A stretch of 64,000 nt of DNA, taken from the NCBI RefSeq assembly GCF_001693385.1, contig NZ_CP016428.1, forward strand, positions 1,054,001 through 1,118,000. The letters are read 5' to 3'. The position numbers were made by a program, and so were the translations under genes. Position 1 is the stretch's first letter, and each line of letters opens with the position of its first letter. Below are positions 1 through 7,686 of the stretch, one piece after another. The notes beneath the pieces were generated by a model. The model saw only the letters and a list, made by a program, of their open reading frames with translations, was not told the origin of the DNA and made no database searches. This DNA is from Bradyrhizobium icense (GTDB lineage Bacteria; Pseudomonadota; Alphaproteobacteria; Rhizobiales; Xanthobacteraceae).

Positions 1-41
1 GAAATCGTGGGGGCATAGCGGCGGCCCGGTGCCGTCGCAAC

Positions 42-278
42 ATGGGCGACAATCCTGCGCTCAAGGCGATGGGTGACGTGGCCAAGGCGCGCGGCATGGC
101 GGAGGTCGCGAAGGCGTCCGGTCTTGGCCGGGAAAGCCTCTACAAGACGCTGGCACCGGGTGCCAAGCCGCGTTTCGAAACGATTGCCACCATCATGCGG
201 GCGCTGAATGTCGGGTTTTCAATCGAAAGCAGGTTGCCAGTGCGAGCGAAGAAGGCCCGCAAGCTGATACAGGCCTAG
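42..278 (+). CDS. HigA-like addiction module antitoxin, N-terminus uncertain
   Basis: Resembles the helix-turn-helix antitoxins that pair with HigB/RelE-type toxins. The family core is present: a GDVAKARGM segment, then an HTH with the hallmark GLGRESLYKTL, then a hydrophobic end. Relatives usually carry about 20-40 more residues at the N-terminus. The frame is open to the window edge but the upstream codons do not resemble that arm, so the true start may lie outside the window or be frameshifted. The toxin partner would sit to the left and is not visible. The gene converges on the MazF-type gene, with one base between the two stop codons. Confidence 0.7.
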   Translation: MGDNPALKAMGDVAKARGMAEVAKASGLGRESLYKTLAPGAKPRFETIATIMRALNVGFSIESRLPVRAKKARKLIQA

Positions 279-279
279 C

Positions 280-630
280 TCACCGCTTTTTGCTTCTCGG
301 AGACGTTGCCAGTCCGAGGAACACGAGCAATGCCTGATTGAGGCGCAAGACATCCTCATCGTCCAGGCGCCCGACGCGTGTTCCGATTTTGGATTTCGGA
401 ACGGTGGTGATCTTGTCCACCATGAGACGGCAAGGCGCGCGCAAGCCGTTGCGCTCATTCGGCGCGACAGCGAGCCGGAAGAGCGGTGCATTCGTCTCAT
501 CTGTCGTAAACGCGCAGATCGTGATGGAAGCAGTTGCGTCGAAACTGTCGTCCTGAACGATGACGACGGGCCTCGCCTTGCCCGCATCGTGTTTACCGCC
601 CGCCACAGTCCAGATGTCGCCGCGCTTCAT
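280..630 (-). CDS. MazF/PemK-family toxin
   Basis: A 116-residue protein with the PemK/MazF pattern: N-terminal MKRGDIWTV, a central RPVVIVQDD strand and a DKITTVPKSK segment near residue 75. Family members are ribosome-independent endoribonucleases neutralised by a cognate antitoxin. The start codon overlaps the stop of the upstream antitoxin in an ATGA junction (627-630), so the two are translationally coupled in the usual antitoxin-first order. The length is normal for the family and no truncation is visible. Confidence 0.88.
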   Translation of the reverse strand: MKRGDIWTVAGGKHDAGKARPVVIVQDDSFDATASITICAFTTDETNAPLFRLAVAPNERNGLRAPCRLMVDKITTVPKSKIGTRVGRLDDEDVLRLNQALLVFLGLATSPRSKKR

Positions 631-881
631 TCATTTCCATCCACATCATCACTGAATGCAGAGACGGAATCGATGAACGCCTGATCGTCGCGGCCATGAG
701 AACTGGCGGCAACGGCAAGCGACTGACGGTGCGCAGCCGAACGAAACGCCGGCGCACGTACGTCCGGGACCCAGATCTGGATCGGGCGTAGTCCTTGCCT
801 GCGCAGCCTTTCACGATGCTCCCGGACCTTCACTCGGGAAGGCTTCGCACGGGAAGACCCAGGCTTCGATGCCGACGCCAT
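627..881 (-). CDS. MazE-type antitoxin (DUF3018 family)
   Basis: An 84-residue basic protein matching the DUF3018 antitoxins found beside MazF in alphaproteobacteria. Recognisable parts are a VREHRERLRRQGLRPIQIWVPD block near residues 18-40 and the downstream AHRQSLAVA and DQAFIDS segments. It should bind and neutralise the toxin encoded by the overlapping downstream gene. It probably also binds DNA to repress its own operon: a perfect 14-bp palindrome lies 17 bp upstream of the start (898-911). Confidence 0.85.
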   Translation of the reverse strand: MASASKPGSSRAKPSRVKVREHRERLRRQGLRPIQIWVPDVRAPAFRSAAHRQSLAVAASSHGRDDQAFIDSVSAFSDDVDGNE

Positions 882-897
882 GACAAATTCCTCGAAT

Positions 898-911
898 GGT
901 TACATGTAACC
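898..911. promoter_or_regulatory. Palindromic operator candidate of the MazEF-type operon
   Basis: GGTTACATGTAACC is a perfect 14-bp palindrome placed 17-30 bp upstream of the antitoxin start codon. Toxin-antitoxin operons are commonly autorepressed through such palindromes, so this is the likely binding site. No experimental support is available. Confidence 0.55.
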
Positions 912-959
912 TAAGTGATGGAAAAGAATCTGACAAGGCCATCCTTTGCGACGGCTCAC

Positions 960-1226
960 TCACCTCATCTCTTCCAGCAGCCTCCGCGCTTCACCCAACA
1001 ACGCCTGAATCTGCCTTCGCTCGGCGATCGCATCCCTGGTGAACAGGCCGTGCTTGCGCGCGTTCTGGTTTGCCTTGAGCGCGCCGGATCCATGTGCACC
1101 GCCGTGCATGCGGCAGCGCTTCTTGCCTTGCACGGCCGGTGAGCGGCACGCGCCACTGGCGCGGGTTTTGGCGCCACAACGTGGGCTCGCCAGCATCGGG
1201 CCGGTGTTTCTGATGTGATCGCTCAT
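960..1226 (-). CDS. HGGxSTG-like small protein, copy 1
   Basis: An 88-residue basic protein with a cysteine-rich N-terminal segment (RCGAKTRASGACRSPA) and a CRMHGGAHGSGA motif, followed by an ARKHGLFT block and a helical C-terminus. This is the pattern of the HGGxSTG family, whose function is unknown. An 88-residue near-identical protein occurs at 21060-21326. In this copy the gene is intact, but the partner gene upstream is truncated and frameshifted, so its normal translational coupling is lost. A reading frame runs through from the broken upstream gene into this one, so a fused product is possible. Confidence 0.6.
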   Translation of the reverse strand: MSDHIRNTGPMLASPRCGAKTRASGACRSPAVQGKKRCRMHGGAHGSGALKANQNARKHGLFTRDAIAERRQIQALLGEARRLLEEMR

Positions 1227-1622
1227 GCCTGTGCTGCCTGCTTGGCGACAGCGGAAGGGGGCCTTCGCCTGGAGCCCGCGGCCTTCCGTGCCTTCCGCGC
1301 CGCGGATGCCGGGTTTTTGTCGGACACGATCACGCGCATGCTGCGTGACGTTGCCGACAATGGCCTTGCCGCCGTCGCCGACCGACACGTTCTGCACGGT
1401 GATCGCTGGCTCGCCATGGCTGCGGTAGCGGTTGAGCGCCTCGATCTGGGCTGGAAACGTGCGGGCGAGCCGGCCCAATGCGCGGGCGGCGCTGTCGTGC
1501 TGAGCGAGATCGTCCGCATTCGCAAGGTGATGGGCACATCGCATCGCCATCACATGAACCGAAACCATTTGCGCCACCAGCATGGCCTCGACGGAATCCC
1601 GTGGGCGAATGCTCTTCACCAT
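961..1622. repeat. Long direct repeat, copy 1 (pairs with 21061-21724)
   Basis: About 660 bp are closely similar to 21061-21724 in the same orientation. Both copies begin exactly at the stop codon of the HGGxSTG-like gene and end within a shared GCTCTTCACCAT stretch. The length difference of two bases matches the frameshift in this copy. No terminal inverted repeats or transposase were found at the borders. Confidence 0.85.
1223..1622 (-). pseudogene. Truncated and frameshifted copy of the gene at 21323-21985
   Basis: Encodes the middle part (MVKSIRPRDSVEAMLVAQ onward) of the protein that is intact at 21323-21985. The first roughly 95 residues are missing because homology to the second copy stops at 1622. 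A two-base deletion relative to copy 2 (near 1332, inside the NVTQHA segment) shifts the frame into that of the downstream HGGxSTG-like gene. The original C-terminal tail survives in another frame. This is degradation of a duplicated gene pair. Confidence 0.75.
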
Positions 1623-1918
1623 GCGCGCGGTCGATCGTCGAGGCGGGGCGCGTGACACGGTGGAGGGCAGCCCACATCAGAGACAATAGACGTGTTTTGC
1701 TGCGCCGCAGCAGGTGTGGCTGCGACCGCCTGTTGCTTGTCAGCAACCGGCGAAAGGCGCATCCTCGACACGTAAATTAATTTGAGCAAGTCCGGAATTA
1801 TCGGTTGGCACTGCCTGAAGGCCCGTCCCGTTCGAAGGACGCGCCGGAATGAAAATGACCCCGCAGCCAAGGGGTCTCGAGCGGCAAGTCCGCTTACGTA
1901 CCGATAGGGAGGACATCC
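1623..1918. other. Intergenic region upstream of the ABC operon
   Basis: About 300 bp without a supported gene. The right end holds a good ribosome binding site (AGGGAGG, about 8 bases before the ATG at 1919). A TGGCAC hexamer at 1806-1811 lacks the GC element of a sigma-54 site at the right spacing. No promoter could be assigned with confidence. Confidence 0.4.
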
Positions 1919-3262
1919 ATGGAAAGCCAGAAACCTCATCGTGGGCTATCGCGCCGCGATGCGATCATGACGGCGACTGCCGCGGGCGTCGCCGCAAGTA
2001 TCGGCCCGTTCTTCCATGTCACGCCTGCACGGGCCGCCAAGACACTGAAAATCCTGCAATGGAGCCACTTCGTCCCCGGTTACGACCGGTGGTTCAACAA
2101 CACCTACACCAAGGAATGGGGCAAGAAGAACGACACCGAGGTGATCGTCGACAACATCAATCTTGCTCTACTCGAGTCGCGCGCCGCAGCAGAGGTGTCC
2201 GCCCAGAAGGGCCACGACCTCTTCATGCTCCTCATGCCGCCTTCGGTGTTCGAGGATCAGGTTGTACCCATGAACGACGTCTATGCTGAATGCGAAAAGG
2301 CGAGTGGCAAGGCGATCGAACTCGGCATCAAGAGCACCTACAACCCGAAGACCAAGCAATACTTCGCCTTCTCCGACAGCTACGTGCCGGACCCGGTGAA
2401 CTACCGCACCGATCTCTGGGGTGACATTGGCATGAAGCCGGACACCTGGGACGACATCCGTGTCGGCGGCAAGAAGATCAAGGACAAGACCCGTATTCCG
2501 GTCGGCATCGGTCTCTCCGCCGAGATCGACACCGGCGTGGCCATGCGCGCGATCATGTATTCGTTCGGCGCGCATGAGCAGGACGAGGCCGGCAACCTCA
2601 CCATCAATTCCAAGAACACGTTGGAGGCCCTGCGCTTCGTTAAGGGACTCTTTGAGGACTGCATGACGGCGGAAGTGCTGGCTTGGGATGCCTCCTCCAA
2701 CAACCGGCAGATGCTCGCCGGCCGCTCCTCGCTGGTGCTCAACGCCATCTCGGTGACGCGCACCGGAGAGAATCAGAAGATGGCGATTCACGAGAAGATC
2801 GCCGTTGCCAAGGCCGCCAAGGGTCCTGTGCGTCGCATGGGCCTCGAGCATGTGATGGACTGCTACGTGATCTGGAAGTTCGCGGAGAATATCCCGGGCG
2901 CGCAGAAATTCCTGGTCGACTACATTGCCAACTTCAAGGAAGCCTTCCTGGCCAGCGAGTTCTACAACTTCCCGTGCTTCCCTCAGACCGTGCCAGACCT
3001 CAAGCAGCTCATCTCCCACGACAAGAAGGCGGTGCCGCCGGACAAGTACGCGGTGCTCGAGGACGTGCTCGATTGGGCGACCAACATTGGCTATCCCGGC
3101 TACTCCACTGCGCCCATTTCCGACACGTACCAGACCTGGCTGCTTAACACCGCCTTCGCCGAGGCGGCGACCGGCGCCGAGACGCCCGAAGACGCCTTGA
3201 AGAAGCTCGATACCAAGATGAAGGCGATCTGGGCAAAGTGGAAAGAGCGCGGGATGATCTGA
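1919..3262 (+). CDS. Extracellular solute-binding protein, Tat-exported, CUT1 type
   Basis: A 447-residue periplasmic binding protein of solute-binding family 1. The N-terminus is a twin-arginine signal (LSRRDAIMTA, arginines 12-13) with a hydrophobic stretch ending in ARA-AK near residue 40, so it is probably exported folded through Tat. The mature part starts with the KTLKILQWSHFVPGYD strand typical of sugar-binding members. It is the first gene of a four-gene importer and is followed by the ATPase and two permeases in the same orientation. The ligand is not evident from sequence; family substrates include sugars, polyols and glycerol-phosphate compounds. Confidence 0.85.
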   Translation: MESQKPHRGLSRRDAIMTATAAGVAASIGPFFHVTPARAAKTLKILQWSHFVPGYDRWFNNTYTKEWGKKNDTEVIVDNINLALLESRAAAEVSAQKGHDLFMLLMPPSVFEDQVVPMNDVYAECEKASGKAIELGIKSTYNPKTKQYFAFSDSYVPDPVNYRTDLWGDIGMKPDTWDDIRVGGKKIKDKTRIPVGIGLSAEIDTGVAMRAIMYSFGAHEQDEAGNLTINSKNTLEALRFVKGLFEDCMTAEVLAWDASSNNRQMLAGRSSLVLNAISVTRTGENQKMAIHEKIAVAKAAKGPVRRMGLEHVMDCYVIWKFAENIPGAQKFLVDYIANFKEAFLASEFYNFPCFPQTVPDLKQLISHDKKAVPPDKYAVLEDVLDWATNIGYPGYSTAPISDTYQTWLLNTAFAEAATGAETPEDALKKLDTKMKAIWAKWKERGMI

Positions 3263-3343
3263 TCGCGCGCGCATTGTGATCGGCGGGGCCCGGCGGCGGC
3301 CCGGCCTCGTTCGACGCCGACGCGAGAGAGCCGAGAGGCATTC

Positions 3344-4372
3344 ATGGCGACGGTCGAAGCACGGCACATATCGAAGCATTTTGACGAGGTGCGCGCGGTC
3401 GACGGCATCGACCTCCTCGCGCGCGAAGGCGAATTCCTCGTCCTGCTCGGCCCCTCCGGCTGCGGCAAGACCACGTTGATGCGGCTCATCGCCGGACTCG
3501 AACAACCGACTGCGGGCGATATCGTCATCGACGGCAGCGTCGTCACCGACCTGCCGCCGCGCGCGCGCAATGTCGCGATGGTGTTCCAGAGCTACGCGCT
3601 GTATCCGCATCTCACGGTCGCGAAGAACATCTCGTTTCCGCTGCGCGCGGTCGGCATGCAAAGGGACGCGATCCGCAAGAAGGTGGAATGGGCCGCGCGC
3701 ATGTTCGGGATCGAGCGCTTCCTCGATCGCAAGCCGCGCCAGCTCTCCGGCGGCGAACGTCAGCGCGTGGCGCTCGCACGCGCGGTGGTGCGTGAACCGG
3801 TGGTGTTCCTGCTCGACGAGCCTCTGTCCAATCTCGACGCCAAGTTGCGGAATTCCGCCCGCGACGAGCTCAAGCAGTTCCAGCGCGACCTCGCCACCAC
3901 CACCATTTACGTCACCCATGATCAGGCTGAAGCCATGGGGCTCGGCGATCGCATTGCAGTGCTGAACCAGGGCAAGGTGATCCAGATCGGCACGCCGCAG
4001 GAGATTTACGGCAAGCCGATGGACACCTTCGTCGCCACCTTCATCGGCTCGCCGCCGATGAATCTGGTGGAGGAGGGCGCCTTCTATGTCGGCTTTCGGC
4101 CGGAGGCGTTTCTGCCGCGCGAGGTAGGTAATTCGGACGACAGCATCGGCTTTCCCTTCCGCGTCACCCGCGTCGAATATCTGGGCGCCGATCGGCTGGT
4201 CTACGGCGTGCTCGAAGGCCGCACGGCCGAGGCGCATGTGATCTCGAAACTGCCGAACAACATCCGCGCCGAAGTCGTCGCAGGCGAGCGCTACGATTTC
4301 GTGGTGCGCAAGCGCGAGATTCATCGCTTCGACCGGAACAGCGGCCGGCACATCGACGGGAGCGGGCGATGA
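3344..4372 (+). CDS. ABC transporter ATP-binding protein, MalK/UgpC type
   Basis: A 342-residue importer ATPase. Walker A is GPSGCGKTT at residues 36-44, the signature is LSGGERQRVALARAVV and Walker B is [15 protein letters not shown], followed by the switch histidine in TIYVTHDQ. The C-terminal third is the TOBE-type regulatory domain usual for CUT1 ATPases. It lies between the binding protein and the permeases and its stop overlaps the next start (ATGA, 4369-4372). It would form the nucleotide-binding dimer of this importer. Confidence 0.92.
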   Translation: MATVEARHISKHFDEVRAVDGIDLLAREGEFLVLLGPSGCGKTTLMRLIAGLEQPTAGDIVIDGSVVTDLPPRARNVAMVFQSYALYPHLTVAKNISFPLRAVGMQRDAIRKKVEWAARMFGIERFLDRKPRQLSGGERQRVALARAVVREPVVFLLDEPLSNLDAKLRNSARDELKQFQRDLATTTIYVTHDQAEAMGLGDRIAVLNQGKVIQIGTPQEIYGKPMDTFVATFIGSPPMNLVEEGAFYVGFRPEAFLPREVGNSDDSIGFPFRVTRVEYLGADRLVYGVLEGRTAEAHVISKLPNNIRAEVVAGERYDFVVRKREIHRFDRNSGRHIDGSGR

Positions 4373-5304
4373 CGACGGCAACCGCTGACGCCTTCACCGC
4401 GAAAGCGGGCTGGCGCACGCGGCTTGCCGACAACGAGCGCCTGTTGTGGCCGCTGATGCTCGCGCCAGCGATCCTCTACATCGTATTGCTGGTCGGCTTT
4501 CCGTTCTTCCTCTCGCTGTTCTACAGCGTCTCCGATGTCACCGTCGGCAGCCGCAGCATGAGCTTCGTTGGTCTGGAAAACTTCCGCCGCGTGCTGGCGA
4601 CCGACACCTTCTGGACCTCGCTCTGGAACACGCTCATCTTCACCATCGTCTCGCAGTTCTTTGTTCTTGTCTTCGCCAATATCCTGGCAATGGCGCTGTC
4701 TGCCGATTTCCGTGGCAAGTGGCTGGTGCGCCTTCTGATCCTTCTGCCGTGGGTCGCCCCGATCTCGCTCGGCGCGATCGGCTGGCTGTGGATCTACGAT
4801 TCGATATATTCGGTGATCAACTGGACCGGGCAGGCCTTGCGCATCCTCGGTCCGAATGACTGGCCGATCTGGCTTGGCCAGCCCAACCTTGCGATGGCCT
4901 CGATCATCATCGTGCAGATCTGGCGCATCGTGCCGCTCGCCACCGTGATCCTGCTTGCAGGGCTCACCTCGATTCCCCAGGACATCCATGACGCCGCCGC
5001 TGTCGACGGCGCCGGCTTCTGGCGCCGCACCTTGCAGATCACATTCCCGCTGCTGCTGCCGATCACGCTCGTCGCCGTGCTGTTCGGGATCATCTTCACC
5101 TTCACCGATATGATCGTGGTGTTCTTGCTCACCCGCGGCGGCCCTTACGACCAGACCCAGGTGCTCGCGACCTGGGCCTTCTTCACCGGCATTCAGGGCG
5201 GCGATCTTGCGGGAGGTGCGGCGGTGTCGCTGTTCCTGTTCCCGGTATTGGTGGCGGTGGCGATCGTGTTCCTGTTGCTTGCGCGGCGTTCGGAGGTGAC
5301 GTGA
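4369..5304 (+). CDS. ABC transporter permease, MalF/UgpA type
   Basis: A 311-residue inner-membrane protein with about six membrane segments. The first follows a short cytoplasmic N-terminus (LLWPLMLAPAILYIVLLV near residue 25). The cytoplasmic EAA loop appears as DAAAVDGAGFWRRTLQITFP, the contact point for the ATPase. It overlaps the ATPase gene by four bases and is coupled to the next permease. It is the first of two permease subunits of the importer starting at 1919. Confidence 0.9.
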   Translation: MTTATADAFTAKAGWRTRLADNERLLWPLMLAPAILYIVLLVGFPFFLSLFYSVSDVTVGSRSMSFVGLENFRRVLATDTFWTSLWNTLIFTIVSQFFVLVFANILAMALSADFRGKWLVRLLILLPWVAPISLGAIGWLWIYDSIYSVINWTGQALRILGPNDWPIWLGQPNLAMASIIIVQIWRIVPLATVILLAGLTSIPQDIHDAAAVDGAGFWRRTLQITFPLLLPITLVAVLFGIIFTFTDMIVVFLLTRGGPYDQTQVLATWAFFTGIQGGDLAGGAAVSLFLFPVLVAVAIVFLLLARRSEVT

Positions 5305-6158
5305 TGGCGCGCCGTCCGTTCAAGCTGGTGCGCATCGCCAGGGCCGGCGGCCATGCCAGCGTCCTGGTCTTCTTCATCACCTTCCTCGCATTTCCGTTCT
5401 ATTGGATGCTGATGACGACATTCAAGACCACCATCGATCTGCACGACGTCAGCAAGAACCCGTTCCTGTTCAACGAGCCGCCGACGCTTGAGCATCTCGC
5501 CGTGCTGTTTCAGGACACCCAGTATCTGCAATGGCTGATCAATACCGGCGCGGTGGGGGTCGCAGTCGTCCTCATTACGCTTGTACTGGCGGTACCGGCG
5601 GGCTACGCACTCGCGCGCATGACCGGCCCCTGGGCGCAGACGCTCGGCATCGCTATCTTTCTAACCTATCTCGTGCCGCCGACCATCCTGTTCATCCCGT
5701 TCGCGCGCATCATCGCGACGCTTGGCCTGCAGGATTCGCTTTGGTCCTTGGTACTCGTCTATCCGAGCTTCACGGTGCCGTTCTGCACCTGGCTGCTTAT
5801 GGGATTCTTCAAGGCGATCCCGCGCGACCTTGAGGATGCGGCGATGATCGACGGGCTTTCACGGCTCGGCGCGTTCCTCAAGGTGGTGATGCCGATCTCG
5901 CTCGCGGGCGTGCTGACCGCAGTTATCTTCGCTTTCACGCTGGTGACGCAGGAATTCGTCTACGGCGTCACCTTCATCACCTCCGCATCGAGCTACACCG
6001 TCAGCGTCGGCGTGCCGACCTTCCTGGTGCGCGGCGACGTCTATTTCTGGGGCTCGATGATGGGCGCCTGCTTGATCGCAAGCGTTCCCATCGCAATTAT
6101 CTACAATCTCTTCGTCGACCGCTTCGTGGCCGGCTTTACGGTGGGGGCGGTGAAGTAG
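5304..6158 (+). CDS. ABC transporter permease, MalG/UgpE type
   Basis: A 284-residue membrane protein with about six spanning segments and a clear EAA loop (DLEDAAMIDGLSRLGAFLKV). The ATG at 5304 is preferred: a GGAGG lies seven bases upstream and the junction with the previous stop is TGATG. A GTG at 5301 would add one residue. The C-terminus FVAGFTVGAVK is typical of MalG-type subunits. It completes the importer. Confidence 0.9.
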   Translation: MARRPFKLVRIARAGGHASVLVFFITFLAFPFYWMLMTTFKTTIDLHDVSKNPFLFNEPPTLEHLAVLFQDTQYLQWLINTGAVGVAVVLITLVLAVPAGYALARMTGPWAQTLGIAIFLTYLVPPTILFIPFARIIATLGLQDSLWSLVLVYPSFTVPFCTWLLMGFFKAIPRDLEDAAMIDGLSRLGAFLKVVMPISLAGVLTAVIFAFTLVTQEFVYGVTFITSASSYTVSVGVPTFLVRGDVYFWGSMMGACLIASVPIAIIYNLFVDRFVAGFTVGAVK

Positions 6159-6169
6159 GGCGGTGGCGC

Positions 6170-6397
6170 ATGTCAGGCGCGAGCATGTCGGATCAGGAAC
6201 GCGAACTGCACGAGGTGAATGGCTGCCTTGAACTTCTTTTCACCTTGCGCTCGGAATTCGCGCAATGGCTGGGAGAGGCGCGGGACGGCTCCGCGCGCGA
6301 AGCGTTGGAGAATGTCCTGGGGCATATCGAGGCGCTGGAACGCGAGTACCGCACGCGTCAGAACGAACTGCGGGAGCATCAGGCTACGAGATCCTAG
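6170..6397 (+). CDS. Small conserved-looking protein of unknown function
   Basis: A 75-residue acidic, mostly helical protein with no membrane segment. It starts 11 bases after the permease stop, so it could be the last gene of the transport operon. A second ATG at 6185 would shorten it by five residues. The pattern of charged and leucine residues (LELLFTLRSEFAQWL, LGHIEALEREYRTR) suggests a short coiled coil. I do not recognise the family. Confidence 0.5.
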   Translation: MSGASMSDQERELHEVNGCLELLFTLRSEFAQWLGEARDGSAREALENVLGHIEALEREYRTRQNELREHQATRS

Positions 6398-6949
6398 CTC
6401 GCCGACCCGCGAGCGCGGACGGCCGTCCTCAATCTGAGAGCACGATCGGCAGCATGGCTTGATGGCCGCGCAATGAGGCGCTTCTTACCCCAAACAATTC
6501 CGTAAGACATTGAACTCATTGATTTATCTCGCTTTCCTAGGGTTTCTCGTCGCTCCATGATGGTATTCATAGGTCGCCGGTCCTGACCATCGGGCGACCG
6601 GTGTTGAAGCCGCTCGCTGCCAAAGATGAACCGCGGCTGGCCCGCGTTTTCGAAGGCGCAAGCGTTCTCGCGGTGCAGCAACCGGCGGAAACGAGCCTTC
6701 CTGCAACGTGCGACGTCCAACGAAGTCGAACCCGTGCGGCTGCCTCGCACGCACGGCACCGCAGCATGCTGCCGGATGCTCAGGATTCGTAATAGGTTAG
6801 GCAAGGACAAACAGGGGCGGAGCATGTAAAGTCAGTTCGCGCGACCTTGGAGGCCAGCAGTCTGGCTTGCTGCACGATCGGGGGTCGCTGCGTCATCGGG
6901 CGGGCTCGGCTGAGGTTTTGGGAGGGCGAGAGCGAAAACGGAGGAACCG
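6398..6949. other. Gene-free stretch
   Basis: About 550 bp. Several frames are open for 60-140 codons on both strands, but none has a convincing ribosome binding site, recognisable motif or typical codon bias. No terminator, repeat or RNA gene could be identified. A minus-strand frame around 6400-6825 may be old gene debris. Confidence 0.4.
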
Positions 6950-7084
6950 ATGAAAAAGGACATCTGGCAAGAAAACAAAGAGCGCTACTTCGAGTGGAAT
7001 CCTATCGAAGGCCTCGGTGCCAAGTTCACATGGGCTGCGATCGGGGCAGTTGCGGCTGTCATCGCCATGTACCTGCTGCGCTAG
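6950..7084 (+). CDS. Small single-pass membrane protein, 44 aa
   Basis: A 44-codon gene with a strong ribosome binding site (GGAGG at 6940-6944, five bases before the ATG). The protein has a charged N-terminal half (MKKDIWQENKERYFEWNP) and one C-terminal membrane segment (about residues 28-43, ending MYLLR). The combination of a good start site, an amphipathic head and a hydrophobic tail argues that it is real. It precedes the two-component genes by about 200 bp and is separated from them by a palindromic repeat. The function is unknown. Confidence 0.6.
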   Translation: MKKDIWQENKERYFEWNPIEGLGAKFTWAAIGAVAAVIAMYLLR

Positions 7085-7206
7085 AGCGCGATGGGATTAG
7101 ATGGACTTGCGATCGCGCTCCAGGTTTTGATTGAACATGATCTTTTCGGCAAACCGGTACCCACCCCCGACCACGTCGAGGGCAAGCTCTTCGGGATCAT
7201 GCTCTA
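7084..7206. repeat. Rhizobiales-type palindromic intergenic repeat
   Basis: Two nested hairpins form a pattern common between genes in Bradyrhizobium and relatives. GAGCGCGAT (7084-7092) pairs with ATCGCGCTC (7112-7120). GAACATGATC (7133-7142) pairs with GATCATGCTC (7195-7204), around a TTTTCGG..CCGGT core. The left arm overlaps the stop codon of the small gene, so it may also act as a transcript end or stabiliser. Confidence 0.7.
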
Positions 7207-7291
7207 GCTAACTGGCGCGGAGTGGGACGGAGCGCACTCTTCGCTTGCCGCGCTCTCGTGCGGTCGAGCAAGGCGACCCCTGGAGGATGCA

Positions 7292-7666
7292 ATGGCGCAA
7301 AGCGTGCTCGTGGTCGATGACGAGGCCAACATCCTGCTGTCCCTCGAATTCCTGATGAAAAAGGCCGGTTACGAAGTTCGCCTCGCCCGTGACGGCGAGG
7401 AGGCGCTCGCCGAGATAGGCAAGACGCGGCCGGATCTCGTGCTCCTCGATGTCATGATGCCGAAGCGCAACGGTTTCGACGTGTGCGAGGCCATCCGGGC
7501 CAATCCGGAGTGGCGGGCGGTGCGTGTCATCCTGCTGACAGCCAAGGGCCGTGACATCGAACGCGAAAAAGGCCTGGCGGTGGGCGCCGACGACTACATC
7601 ACCAAACCGTTCTCGACGCGCGAGGTCGTGGAACGGGTTACCGCTTGGATCGGGCCGGCCAAGTAA
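7292..7666 (+). CDS. Single-domain response regulator
   Basis: A 124-residue receiver domain and nothing else. The acidic pair D9-D10, phosphoacceptor D53 (LVLLDVMMP), T83 and K105 (DYITKPF) are all present, so it should be phosphorylatable. There is no DNA-binding or enzymatic output domain, so the signal must pass by protein contact. A GGAGG precedes the start. It is followed by a pseudokinase-exonuclease and a CrbS-like kinase; the latter, with an intact histidine, is the likely phosphodonor. CrbR partners known for CrbS kinases carry a LuxR HTH, which is absent here. Confidence 0.92.
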   Translation: MAQSVLVVDDEANILLSLEFLMKKAGYEVRLARDGEEALAEIGKTRPDLVLLDVMMPKRNGFDVCEAIRANPEWRAVRVILLTAKGRDIEREKGLAVGADDYITKPFSTREVVERVTAWIGPAK

Positions 7667-7686
7667 CCGGGCAACAAGGGCGAGCG

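Noticed and set aside
1806..1825. Possible sigma-54 promoter before the ABC operon (TGGCAC)
   Set aside because: The conserved GC of the -12 element is missing at the required spacing.
2168..4381. A 737-codon open frame on the minus strand
   Set aside because: It is antisense to the binding protein and ATPase genes, whose motifs are unambiguous. Long antisense frames are common in high-GC DNA, and the translation has no recognisable domain.
6394..6825. Minus-strand open frame of 143 codons
   Set aside because: No ribosome binding site, no recognised motif and unusual composition. It could be debris, but there is not enough support to call a pseudogene.
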